7,578 nt of DNA from Clostridium sp. (lineage in GTDB: Bacteria; Bacillota; Clostridia; Clostridiales; Clostridiaceae). The notes beneath the pieces are model-generated. The model had not been told where the DNA came from, did not search any database, and worked only from the letters and a program-made list of their open reading frames with translations. Both the position numbers and the translations under genes were made by a program. Positions 1 to 6,883 of this stretch are shown piece after piece (the stretch's first letter is position 1; each line of letters starts with the position of its first letter). The DNA is taken from the NCBI GenBank assembly GCA_003539755.1, contig DPOH01000172.1:1-7578 (forward strand), read 5' to 3'.

Positions 1-64
1 ACCTAGTGTAGATATATATGATGAATACTTAAAATTCTTAACGGAGATAATATATAATGAATGA
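1..64 (+). CDS. C-terminal fragment of an upstream gene
   Basis: Reading from base 2, the sequence is open for 20 codons and ends at TGA (62-64). The peptide is PSVDIYDEYLKFLTEIIYNE, with the mixed acidic, aromatic and aliphatic make-up of a helical protein C-terminus rather than the Asn/Ile/Lys-rich output of AT-rich spacer. The start lies outside the window, so the family cannot be named. It runs in the same direction as the next gene, which starts 71 bp later, and no terminator hairpin is visible between them. It could still be chance open frame, since only 20 codons are visible. Confidence 0.45.
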   Translation, partial: PSVDIYDEYLKFLTEIIYNE

Positions 65-135
65 TTGTAAATCAATTATAATTTATAATTTATTATATAT
101 TGTATGAACAATAATACTAAAAGTGAGGAATTAAA

Positions 136-540
136 ATGAGTACAAATGAAAATAATAATACTCAATATTTAGAAAAGTATTTTGGACTTTTTGATGAATC
201 AAGAGTAAGTAAAGAAGCAAGAGAAGAATTAATAAATCTTTTTACAGAAGATATGTCTTTTGTATTAAATGGATACACAAAAAATGGAATCGAAGAATGG
301 AAAAACTTCTTAAACTTAATGTTTGAAAATAATGTAGATATCAAACATATGTATGAAGGCTGGAAGTTTAATGAAGAAAGCAAAAAGTATGAAACAAGAT
401 GGGCTGTATGTGGTAAAAAGAAAGATGGAACTGTATATACACAAACAGGTATAGATATTGCTAAATTAGATGAAAATGGAAAAATAATTTATTTAGAAAA
501 CGTCACAGATGACGCTAAATTATTTAATTCATATAAATAA
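136..540 (+). CDS. NTF2-like / SnoaL-like small protein
   Basis: This 134-residue soluble protein has no signal peptide or membrane segment. Its layout fits the NTF2-like (SnoaL-like) cone fold: N-terminal helices (about residues 9-38), a short 'DMSFVLNGYTKNG' strand-turn typical of the family (about 39-51), a helix (about 52-66), then antiparallel strands with aromatic residues ('YEGWKF', 'YETRWAVCGKK', 'TVYTQTGIDIAKLDENGKIIYLENV'). The family includes ketosteroid-isomerase-like enzymes, polyketide cyclases and many ligand-binding proteins of unknown role, so fold does not predict activity here. I see no clear catalytic Asp/His signature. The ATG at 136 has a GTGAGGA ribosome binding site at 123-129, 6 nt upstream. 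It stands alone and is separated from the regulator downstream by a strong terminator, so a link to the sugar genes is unlikely. The fold assignment is by recognition only. Confidence 0.6.
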   Translation: MSTNENNNTQYLEKYFGLFDESRVSKEAREELINLFTEDMSFVLNGYTKNGIEEWKNFLNLMFENNVDIKHMYEGWKFNEESKKYETRWAVCGKKKDGTVYTQTGIDIAKLDENGKIIYLENVTDDAKLFNSYK

Positions 541-588
541 TAAAATAAATTATTATACATTTATTACTCAAAACACAAAGATATAGAA

Positions 589-619
589 AATAAGTACTTT
601 TTATAAAAAAGTGTTTATT
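589..619 (+). repeat. AT-rich hairpin without a T-tract
   Basis: Bases 589-601 pair with 607-619 over 13 positions, including two G-U wobbles, around a 5-nt loop. No run of T follows, so this is a poor intrinsic terminator by itself. It lies 49 bp after the NTF2-like stop codon and could stabilise the mRNA 3' end upstream of the real terminator, or be a chance product of AT-rich DNA. Confidence 0.4.
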
Positions 620-661
620 ATATAGATTTATAAGTCACTACAAAAAATTATATACATGTAG

Positions 662-704
662 AAAATAACCTTAAGTAATTAGTTTAATTGCTTAAGGTTA
701 TTTT
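662..704 (+). terminator. Strong intrinsic terminator after the NTF2-like gene
   Basis: Bases 662-675 and 691-704 are perfect 14-bp reverse complements (AAAATAACCTTAAG / CTTAAGGTTATTTT). The stem continues inward for five more pairs, one a G-U wobble, to a 5-nt loop at 681-685. The T-run at 701-705 forms the base of the stem and the start of the U-tract, followed by GTT. It lies 122 bp after the stop of the NTF2-like gene. The symmetric A-rich left arm could also give some termination on the opposite strand. Confidence 0.8.
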
Positions 705-840
705 TGTTAGAAAAAATCTTATAAAATTTTGTAGGTTGATGACTATGATTAGATGGTTTAAAATAACTTTATCTATATGGATTTTTTTGGATAAAAGTAT
801 CTGAATTAGTGAAATAAAATTCTAAGAAGGATTGATACAT

Positions 841-1689
841 ATGAAATTTTATAAAGAAACAGTTGAAATAAACTCACTTATACCTGCAAAGATTTATTTT
901 GGAAATACTAAGGGAGAAAATACTCACTATCCTATGCATTGGCATAACAATATAGAAATAGTTTTTGTTATATCAGGGGAAATAAAAGCAAAGATAAATG
1001 ATTTAGAATTCGTTGTACATCAAGGTGAAATATTATTTGTAAATAGTAATGAACTTCATGAGACAGAAGCAAATAATAAGAACGAAATAGAAGCTATAAC
1101 TATATTATTGTCCTATGATTTTTTGAAGCAGTATTATCCACATATTGATTCATATTACTTTGAACTTGAAGGAAGAGAAGAGGAAAGTAAAAAGATAAAA
1201 GAACTTATGGTTAAGTGTGCAGATGAATATAAGCAGAAAGGTGAGGTATATGAGTTAAAGATATCTATTTTATTAATGGAATTATGTAAAATTTTAATTG
1301 AAAATTGCAAGGTTAAAAGAGATAGAGAAAGTATTATTATCCAAGATAAAAAGAGTACAGAAAATATAAAAAAAGCTATTGCATATATGGAACAAAATTA
1401 TGAACTTAATCTATGCTTGAAAGATATATCATATGAAATTGGAATGGCTCCAACATATTTTGAAAGATTTTTTAAGAAAAATACTGGTGAAACTTTTTAT
1501 AGCTATTTAAATAAGATAAGATTGTACTATTCATATAAGGAGCTTATAAATACTGATTTATCTATAACAGAAATTGCACTGAATAATGGATTTGCTAATG
1601 TAAAATCGTTTATTGAGTTATTTAAGAAAACTTATAATACAACGCCAGGAAAATATAGAAGCAGTTTATTGAAAAAAGATAAGAATTGA
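841..1689 (+). CDS. AraC-family transcriptional regulator with N-terminal cupin
   Basis: This 282-residue protein has the usual length and two-domain layout of AraC/XylS regulators. Residues about 20-80 form a cupin-type sensor with 'HWHNNIEIVFV' (His33, His35) and 'NSNELHE' (His73), the pattern of AraC_binding domains that hold a sugar or similar small ligand. Residues about 175-275 are the DNA-binding domain with two helix-turn-helix units: 'LKDISYEIGMAPTYFERFFK' and 'ITEIALNNGFANVKSFIELF', ending in the family's 'TPGKYR'. I chose ATG 841 because AAGAAGG (824-830) is 10 nt upstream; an in-frame TTG at 832 sits only 1 nt from that site. The gene lies 87 bp before the alpha-xylosidase on the same strand with no terminator between, so it most likely controls the GH31-GH3 pair, probably as an activator responding to a xyloglucan-derived sugar. 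The ligand is inferred from context only. Its stop codon lies inside the first copy of a 13-bp direct repeat that may be its own binding site. Confidence 0.9.
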   Translation: MKFYKETVEINSLIPAKIYFGNTKGENTHYPMHWHNNIEIVFVISGEIKAKINDLEFVVHQGEILFVNSNELHETEANNKNEIEAITILLSYDFLKQYYPHIDSYYFELEGREEESKKIKELMVKCADEYKQKGEVYELKISILLMELCKILIENCKVKRDRESIIIQDKKSTENIKKAIAYMEQNYELNLCLKDISYEIGMAPTYFERFFKKNTGETFYSYLNKIRLYYSYKELINTDLSITEIALNNGFANVKSFIELFKKTYNTTPGKYRSSLLKKDKN

Positions 1690-1714
1690 CAATTTTAAGT
1701 AAAGAATTGACAAT
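1681..1714. promoter_or_regulatory. Candidate AraC operator: 13-bp direct repeat, 21-bp period
   Basis: AAGAATTGACAAT occurs exactly at 1681-1693 and again at 1702-1714, an offset of 21 bp, so both copies present on the same helix face. AraC-family proteins commonly bind two directly repeated half-sites about two turns apart just upstream of the promoter they activate. This pair lies between the regulator and the enzymes it would control, 40-70 bp upstream of the likely transcription start. The first copy overlaps the regulator's stop codon (1687-1689). That this protein binds here is inferred. Confidence 0.5.
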
Positions 1715-1718
1715 ACTC

Positions 1719-1738
1719 ATTAACAAATCAATGTTAAT
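1719..1738. promoter_or_regulatory. Inverted repeat in the GH31 promoter region
   Basis: ATTAACA (1719-1725) and TGTTAAT (1732-1738) are perfect 7-bp inverted repeats separated by 6 bp, the geometry of a dimeric operator. It lies just downstream of the direct repeat and just upstream of the candidate -10 box, where a bound repressor would block RNA polymerase. It does not match the classic Gram-positive catabolite-responsive element, which has a central CG. No cognate protein can be named. Confidence 0.35.
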
Positions 1739-1745
1739 ATGACAC

Positions 1746-1751
1746 TATAGT
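1746..1751 (+). promoter_or_regulatory. Possible -10 box for the GH31-GH3 operon
   Basis: TATAGT is one mismatch from TATAAT and lies about 31 nt before the ATG, leaving room for a short leader with AGGAGG at 1762-1767. The -35 position 17 bp upstream (1723-1728, ACAAAT) is poor, as expected for a promoter that needs an activator. TTGACA at 1707-1712 is a perfect -35 word but has no good -10 at 16-18 bp, and is part of the direct repeat. Confidence 0.3.
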
Positions 1752-1776
1752 AAATGGATACAGGAGGTTATATTAT

Positions 1777-4122
1777 ATGAGATTTAGTAATGGATGTTGG
1801 TTAAATAAAACAGGAGTACAGGTATTTAGTCCTCAGGAAATTTATAGTGTTAGTGTAGAAGATAATATTTTAACCTTATATGCACCTTGTAATAAGGTTT
1901 TTAATAGAGGATGTACACTTGGAGGACCTGTTATAACTTATAAAATTTCTTCGCCCATGGAAAATGTAATAAGAGTAAGGGCATATCACTATATGGGACA
2001 GAAAGAAAATACGCCTGAATTTGAGGTTCAGCAAAATGAAAATGTTAAGGTATTAATTAATGATGATGATAAAAACGTTGTATTTCAATCAGGAAATCTA
2101 AAAATGGAGTTCAATAAAGAAAATGTAGAAATGAGCTTTTTTAGAGGTTGTGAAAAATTAACATCTAGTAAATATAGAGGAATGGCTTATATAAAAACAG
2201 GAAAAGAAGAATTTTTAGAATATCCAGAAGAAACATACATGAGAGAGCAGTTACAGCTTAGTGTAGGAGAGCTTGTATATGGATTAGGAGAAAAATTCAC
2301 ACCTTTTGTTAAGAATGGACAGACAGTTGAAATATGGAATGAAGATGGTGGAACAAGTACAGATCAATCTTATAAAAGTATTCCATTTTATATGACTAAC
2401 AAGGGATATGGAGTATTTGTTAATCATTCTGAAAAGGTTTCCTTTGAGGTGGGTTCAGAAAAAGTTACAAAAGTACAATTTAGTGTTCCAGGAGAATATT
2501 TAGATTACTTCATAATTGGTGGAGATTCTATGAAGGAAGTAATTGAAAATTATACTTCTCTTACAGGGAAACCAGCTATGCCTCCAGCATGGTCATTTGG
2601 TTTGTGGCTTTCAACATCATTTACTACTAATTATGATGAAAAGACAGTTAATGAGTTTGTAAATGGAATGAGAGATAGAGATATTCCTCTTAGAGTATTC
2701 CACTTTGACTGCTTCTGGATGAAGGAATTTAACTGGTGTGATTTTCAGTGGGATAAGAGAGTATTCCCAGATCCAAAGGGCATGCTAGAAAGACTTAAGG
2801 CAAAAGATTTGAATATATGTATATGGATAAATCCATATATAGCTCAGGAATCTAAATTGTTTAAAGAAGGAAAAGAAAATGGATATTTTATAAAAAAGAT
2901 TAATGGTGATGTATGGCAGTATGATATGTGGCAGCCAGGAATGGCAATAGTGGACTTTACTAATCCAGAAGCATGTAAATGGTACAGCAATAAGCTTAAA
3001 GAATTAATGGCTATGGGAGTGGATTGTTTTAAGACTGATTTTGGCGAACGTATTCCAGTGGAAGGAGTGAAGTATTTCGATGGCTCAGATCCTTATAAAA
3101 TGCATAATTATTATACTGAAATGTATAACAGTGTAGTATTTAATACTATTAAAGAAATAAAGGGTGAAGATGAAGCTGTTGTCTTTGCAAGGTCAGCAAC
3201 AGCAGGAGGACAAAAGTTTCCTGTACATTGGGGGGGAGATTGTGAGTCAAACTATGAATCAATGGCTGAAAGCTTGAGAGGTGGTTTATCACTTTGCATG
3301 TCTGGATTTGGATTCTGGAGTCATGATATTGGAGGATTTGAAAATACTTCAACTGCTGATGTTTATAAGAGATGGGTAGCATTTGGCCTATTATCTTCTC
3401 ATAGTAGATTACATGGAAGTACTTCATATAGAGTTCCATGGGCTTATGATGAAGATGCTTCAGAAGTTGTAAGATATTTTAGCAAATTAAAATGCAGTAT
3501 TATGCCATATTTATTTAAAACAGCAGATGAAGCTAATAAAGTTGGGATTCCAGTAATGAGATCAATGGTATTAGAATTTACAGATGATGATATGTGTTTT
3601 TATTTAGATAAGCAGTATATGCTTGGAGATTCAATCTTAGTTGCTCCAATATTTAATGATAAGGGAATAGCTAAATATTATCTTCCAGAAGGAAAATGGA
3701 CTAGTTTCATAAGTGGAAAGAAATATGAAGGTGGAAGATATATTAAGGAATATCATGATTATTTAAGTATTCCAATGATGGTTAAGGAAAATAGCCTTAT
3801 AGCTATAGGTGGAGATTGCACAAGACCTGATTATGACTATAGGGAAAATGTATCAGTATTAGCTTATGAATTAGCAGACAAAGTTGAAGCTAATACTAAA
3901 GTGCTTAACATGAAGAGAAAAGAAGTATTAGTAGTAAGTGCATTAAAGGATGGAAATACAATAAAAATTAAAGCTGTTGGTGAAGATAAACCATGGAAGT
4001 TTGTATTAAAGAATGTAACTAATGTTGAAGGTATAGATAATAGTACATTCAACATTAATGGAAATGATACTGAAATAGAATTATTAAGTGGAAATTGTGA
4101 ACTTACATGCATATTAAAATAG
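1777..4122 (+). CDS. yicI: GH31 alpha-xylosidase, YicI type
   Basis: This 781-residue enzyme aligns nearly end to end with E. coli YicI (772 residues) as I recall it, including 'KFPVHWGGD', 'SGFGFWSHDIGGFENT' and 'LHGS.SYRVPWAYD'. It hydrolyses alpha-xylosyl residues, such as isoprimeverose and the non-reducing end of xyloglucan oligosaccharides. Asp421 in 'KTDFGERIP' is the predicted nucleophile and Asp488 in 'HWGGD' the acid/base (YicI Asp416 and Asp482). Residues that favour xylose over glucose in YicI are conserved: Phe282, Cys312-Phe313 in 'FHFDCFWM', and Lys419. Domain order is the N-terminal beta-sandwich (about 1-245), catalytic barrel (about 255-590), then C-terminal beta domains. 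There is no signal peptide, so it acts in the cytoplasm on imported oligosaccharides. ATG 1777 has AGGAGG at 1762-1767, 9 nt upstream. The GH3 gene follows after 32 bp and is surely co-transcribed. Activity on other alpha-glycosides is possible but less likely. Confidence 0.95.
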   Translation: MRFSNGCWLNKTGVQVFSPQEIYSVSVEDNILTLYAPCNKVFNRGCTLGGPVITYKISSPMENVIRVRAYHYMGQKENTPEFEVQQNENVKVLINDDDKNVVFQSGNLKMEFNKENVEMSFFRGCEKLTSSKYRGMAYIKTGKEEFLEYPEETYMREQLQLSVGELVYGLGEKFTPFVKNGQTVEIWNEDGGTSTDQSYKSIPFYMTNKGYGVFVNHSEKVSFEVGSEKVTKVQFSVPGEYLDYFIIGGDSMKEVIENYTSLTGKPAMPPAWSFGLWLSTSFTTNYDEKTVNEFVNGMRDRDIPLRVFHFDCFWMKEFNWCDFQWDKRVFPDPKGMLERLKAKDLNICIWINPYIAQESKLFKEGKENGYFIKKINGDVWQYDMWQPGMAIVDFTNPEACKWYSNKLKELMAMGVDCFKTDFGERIPVEGVKYFDGSDPYKMHNYYTEMYNSVVFNTIKEIKGEDEAVVFARSATAGGQKFPVHWGGDCESNYESMAESLRGGLSLCMSGFGFWSHDIGGFENTSTADVYKRWVAFGLLSSHSRLHGSTSYRVPWAYDEDASEVVRYFSKLKCSIMPYLFKTADEANKVGIPVMRSMVLEFTDDDMCFYLDKQYMLGDSILVAPIFNDKGIAKYYLPEGKWTSFISGKKYEGGRYIKEYHDYLSIPMMVKENSLIAIGGDCTRPDYDYRENVSVLAYELADKVEANTKVLNMKRKEVLVVSALKDGNTIKIKAVGEDKPWKFVLKNVTNVEGIDNSTFNINGNDTEIELLSGNCELTCILK

Positions 4123-4154
4123 CCGATATTTTGTAGGATGGAGAGGAGCATATT

Positions 4155-6278
4155 ATGAATTCAGAAATTATAGAAGAAATGATTTCAAAGTTAACCATAG
4201 AAGAAAAGTCTGCAATGATTCATGGTGCAGGGTTATTTAGAACTGATGGGATAAAGAGACTTAATATTCCACCATTAAAGATGTCTGATGGGCCAATAGG
4301 CGTAAGAAATGATTTCCCAGATGATAGCTGGATGCCTGTAGGAAATTCGGATGATTATGTTACTTATCTTCCATGCAGTCTTGCACTTGCTGCTACATGG
4401 AATAGGGAGCTTGCCTATAAAAGTGGAAAGGTTCTTGGAAGTGAAGCAAGGGGAAGAGGAAAGGATATTATCCTTGGACCAGGAATAAATATTATTAGAA
4501 GTCCTCTTTGTGGAAGAAATTTTGAATATATGTCTGAAGATCCTTATATAGCAGGAGAAATGGCTGTTCCTTTTATAAAGGGGGTACAGGAAAATGATGT
4601 TTCCGTATGTGTAAAGCATTTTGCTGTTAATAATCAAGAAACTGAAAGACTTAATTATGAAGCTATAGTTGATGATAGGACTTTAAGAGAAATATATTTT
4701 CCTGCTTTTGAAAAGGCAGTAAAAGAAGGATATGCTTCATCTATAATGAGTGCTTACAATAAAATTTGGGGATATCACTGTTCGCATAATAAGAGATTAC
4801 TACAGGAAATATTAAGAGATGAATGGGGATTTGATGGGATAGTAATATCAGACTGGAGTGCTGTAAGCAATACTGAGCTAGCAGCCAATGCAGGCCTTGA
4901 TATTGAAATGAGTGTAACTTATAACTTTGATGAATATTATTATGCAAAGCCACTAGTTAACGCTGTAAAGGAAGGCAAAATAAAAGAAGAGGTAATAGAT
5001 GATAAAATAAGAAGAATTTTAAGGTTAATGGATAAATTAAATATGTTTTCTGATGATAGAAAAACAGGAAAGTATAATGCTCCAGAAAATAGACAAGTAA
5101 CTCTTGATACTGCAAGAGAATCTATTGTACTTTTAAAGAATGATAATAACTTACTTCCTTTATGTGATAAGAAAATAAAAAAGCTTGTTGTAATAGGTGA
5201 AAATGCTAATGTAACTCATTCTAATGGTGGTGGAAGTGCTGAAATAAAAGCATTATATGAAATAACACCACTTTTAGGTATAAAAATGAGATTGGGTGGG
5301 AATACAGAAGTTAAATATGTAAAAGGATATGATGGTAATAAAGAAAAATCTAAAGAACTTAATGAAGAAGCAGTAAGAGAGGCAAAAAATGCTGATGCTG
5401 TTATTTTTATTGGTGGATTAAAGCATGTGGCTGAAGAACTTCAATTACAAGATAATGCATTAAGTGTAAATAGAGATGAGGAAATAAAGCGTAGAATTGA
5501 TAGTGAAGGATATGACAGGACAGATATGAAGCTTCCTTATAATCAAGATGAGCTTATAAAAGAACTGCTTAAAGTAAATAATAATACAGTTGTAGTTATA
5601 TCAAGTGGCTCACCAGTTGATATGTCAGATTGGATTGATGATGCACATACAGTAGTACAGACTTGGTACAATGGTATGGAAGGTGGAAAAGCACTTGCAG
5701 AAGTTATTTTTGGTGATGTTAATCCATCTGGAAAATTAACAGTTACATTCCCTAAAAAATTAGAAGACAGTCCTGCACATAAGCTTGGAGAATTTCCAGG
5801 AGGCAAGACTGTAAACTATGGAGAAAAAGTATTTGTAGGTTATAGATATTTTTCAACTTATAATGTTGAGCCTTTATTCTGCTTTGGTCATGGGCTTTCA
5901 TATACAAGCTTTAAGTATGATGATTTAAAAGTAAATGTTAAGGAAAAAGATAATGATGTATATGTTAAAGTAAGCTTTAAAGTAGCTAATACTGGTAAGC
6001 GTGAAGGTAAAGAAACAGTACAAGTGTATATAGGTGATGAAATATCAAGTGTAAACAGACCTAAGCTTGAGCTTAAAGGATTTGAAAAAATATCTCTTGA
6101 AAAAGGAGAGACTAAAGAGGTCGAAATAAAATTAGATGAGCGAGCATTTGCATTTTATAGTACTGACAAGAAATCTTGGGCTATTGAAATGGGAAAATTC
6201 TTTATATATGTAGGAAGTTCTGTAGAAGATATAAGATTATCTAAGGAAATATATTTAAACAGAGATTATGATTTTTAA
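4155..6278 (+). CDS. GH3 beta-glucosidase (probable xyloglucan-oligosaccharide trimming)
   Basis: This 707-residue enzyme has the three-part GH3 layout: barrel (about 1-300), alpha/beta sandwich (about 320-560) and C-terminal fibronectin-III-like domain (about 600-695). Visible landmarks are 'MSDGP' (Asp45), 'GRNFEYMSEDP' (120-130), 'VKHFAVNNQE' with Lys154-His155, 'VISDWSAV' with predicted nucleophile Asp233, and 'SEGYDR' with likely acid/base Glu451. It removes non-reducing beta-D-glucosyl residues. No PA14 insert and no signal peptide are seen, so it should be cytoplasmic. ATG 4155 has AGAGGAG at 4142-4148, 6 nt upstream; the gap to the GH31 stop is 32 bp, so the two form one operon. Beside an alpha-xylosidase, the best role is removing glucose uncovered after xylose removal. 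Residues about 425-449, just before 'SEGYDR', seem longer and more charged than in homologues I recall. Beta-xylosidase activity, also known in GH3, cannot be excluded. Confidence 0.93.
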   Translation: MNSEIIEEMISKLTIEEKSAMIHGAGLFRTDGIKRLNIPPLKMSDGPIGVRNDFPDDSWMPVGNSDDYVTYLPCSLALAATWNRELAYKSGKVLGSEARGRGKDIILGPGINIIRSPLCGRNFEYMSEDPYIAGEMAVPFIKGVQENDVSVCVKHFAVNNQETERLNYEAIVDDRTLREIYFPAFEKAVKEGYASSIMSAYNKIWGYHCSHNKRLLQEILRDEWGFDGIVISDWSAVSNTELAANAGLDIEMSVTYNFDEYYYAKPLVNAVKEGKIKEEVIDDKIRRILRLMDKLNMFSDDRKTGKYNAPENRQVTLDTARESIVLLKNDNNLLPLCDKKIKKLVVIGENANVTHSNGGGSAEIKALYEITPLLGIKMRLGGNTEVKYVKGYDGNKEKSKELNEEAVREAKNADAVIFIGGLKHVAEELQLQDNALSVNRDEEIKRRIDSEGYDRTDMKLPYNQDELIKELLKVNNNTVVVISSGSPVDMSDWIDDAHTVVQTWYNGMEGGKALAEVIFGDVNPSGKLTVTFPKKLEDSPAHKLGEFPGGKTVNYGEKVFVGYRYFSTYNVEPLFCFGHGLSYTSFKYDDLKVNVKEKDNDVYVKVSFKVANTGKREGKETVQVYIGDEISSVNRPKLELKGFEKISLEKGETKEVEIKLDERAFAFYSTDKKSWAIEMGKFFIYVGSSVEDIRLSKEIYLNRDYDF

Positions 6279-6304
6279 TAAAAGATAATAAATAAGGTAC
6301 TAAT

Positions 6305-6350
6305 AAAAATGAGAACAGTTGATTTATATTCAAAGCTGTTCTTATTTTTT
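6305..6350 (+). terminator. Intrinsic terminator of the GH31-GH3 operon
   Basis: AGAACAG (6312-6318) pairs with CTGTTCT (6336-6342). The stem extends outward through a G-U and A-T pairs as the upstream A-run meets the T-run at 6345-6350, and inward by two pairs (one wobble) to a loop of about 13 nt. It starts 26 bp after the GH3 stop and separates the operon from the next gene. Confidence 0.85.
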
Positions 6351-6393
6351 ATTTAAGTAAAAGAAATTCTTAAACAGAGATATTATTATAATT

Positions 6394-6540
6394 ATGAAAT
6401 ACAATTATTTAAATAAAATATGTGTTGATATATTAAAAAAGCTATTTTTGTTAATTTTAACGAAACAATTATGCAACGGAATATTTATTGTGGAAGAACC
6501 TATATTTATTATAGGTCTGAAAATTAAATATATAGTTTAG
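6394..6540 (+). other. Marginal 48-codon ORF, possible small hydrophobic protein
   Basis: ATG 6394 opens a 48-codon frame ending at TAG (6538-6540). It is rich in Leu, Ile and Lys, with hydrophobic stretches 'KLFLLILTKQL' (about residues 16-26) and 'GIFIVEEPIFIIGL' (about 29-42). No good ribosome binding site precedes it: only a weak AGAGA-like run around 6375-6379, too far away. In DNA this AT-rich a frame of this length can occur by chance. A hairpin (6498-6516) lies inside it. It is listed because it fills most of an otherwise empty gap. Confidence 0.2.
6498..6516. repeat. Small hairpin
   Basis: ACCTATA (6498-6504) pairs perfectly with TATAGGT (6510-6516) around a 5-nt loop. No T-run follows (CTGAAAATT), so it is not an intrinsic terminator. 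It lies about 90 bp upstream of the 91-residue gene and may belong to its leader or have no role. Confidence 0.35.
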
Positions 6541-6607
6541 AAGTAATAAAAAAACTGTAATAAAACTTAAAGATATAAATGAATATTAATATGTTAAGGA
6601 GTATTAC

Positions 6608-6883
6608 ATGAAATTAAATGAAATGACATTACAACAAGTATTAAATGGATTAAAGTTTGAATATAGAGGGGTTAATACTGTAGTAGTTGGAAATGATGAG
6701 GAGAAAACACTCTATATTAAAAACATAACAAAAGATGAATTCAATGATATTGTTAATTTTGATATAAATAATTTAAAATCAAGAAATAAAAAGAATAATA
6801 GTTCATTTAAGAATTTACGAGCAGCAGAAAACATAGAAAGATATATAATACCTAAATTAGAACAGGCTAAGAATGAAAAATAA
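6608..6883 (+). CDS. Small protein of unknown function, 91 residues
   Basis: I do not recognise this family. The protein is soluble, with no signal peptide, membrane segment or Cys motif. The first 55 residues are mixed and probably alpha/beta: a helix near 'TLQQVLNGL', then strand-like 'NTVVVGNDEEKTLYIKNITKDEFNDIV'. The rest is strongly Asn/Lys-rich and likely a flexible basic linker ('SRNKKNNSSFKN') plus a C-terminal helix ('AAENIERYIIPKLEQAKNEK'). ATG 6608 has AAGGAG at 6596-6601, 6 nt upstream, which together with the non-repetitive N-terminal half supports a real gene. It lies 329 bp after the GH3 stop and behind a strong terminator, so it is probably transcribed separately from the sugar operon. 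The basic tail could suggest nucleic-acid contact, but this is speculation. Confidence 0.7.
   Translation: MKLNEMTLQQVLNGLKFEYRGVNTVVVGNDEEKTLYIKNITKDEFNDIVNFDINNLKSRNKKNNSSFKNLRAAENIERYIIPKLEQAKNEK

Larger units (their letters stand above)
541..840. other. AT-rich spacer between the NTF2-like gene and the AraC gene
   Basis: This 300-bp non-coding stretch contains two hairpins (589-619 and 662-704) and the leader of the AraC-family gene. A 21-codon ATG frame at 739-804 lacks a properly spaced ribosome binding site and looks like chance. I could not find a convincing -35/-10 pair for the regulator; TAAAAT at 815-820 could be a -10 but has no matching -35 at normal spacing. The ribosome binding site AAGAAGG is at 824-830. 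Confidence 0.6.
6279..6607. other. AT-rich spacer after the GH3 gene
   Basis: This 329-bp stretch holds the operon terminator (about 6305-6350), a marginal 48-codon ORF (6394-6540), a small hairpin (6498-6516) and the leader of the next gene with AAGGAG at 6596-6601. No RNA gene or mobile-element end is recognisable, and no promoter for the downstream gene stands out from the A/T background. Confidence 0.55.

Noticed and set aside
57..107. 16-codon ORF with GGAG upstream
   Set aside because: The GGAG lies within the C-terminal codons of the upstream gene, the peptide is low-complexity, and the frame overlaps that gene's stop.
739..804. 21-codon ATG frame before the AraC gene
   Set aside because: No correctly spaced ribosome binding site, and the length is expected by chance in this composition.
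541..831. Riboswitch or T-box leader upstream of the AraC gene
   Set aside because: The hairpins are simple AT-rich stem-loops; no conserved aptamer or T-box motif is visible, and the strong one is explained as the upstream gene's terminator.
832..840. In-frame TTG at 832 as the start of the AraC-family gene, adding three residues
   Set aside because: It lies 1 nt from the AAGAAGG ribosome binding site; the ATG at 841 is 10 nt away and fits much better.
1686..1712. The two TTGACA words as -35 boxes of tandem promoters
   Set aside because: Neither has an acceptable -10 box 16-18 bp downstream; they are better explained as part of the 13-bp direct repeat.
3149..5806. Several minus-strand open frames of 70-120 codons within the GH31 and GH3 genes
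   Set aside because: They lie opposite strongly conserved enzyme sequence, have no ribosome binding sites, and their translations look like antisense of the real genes.
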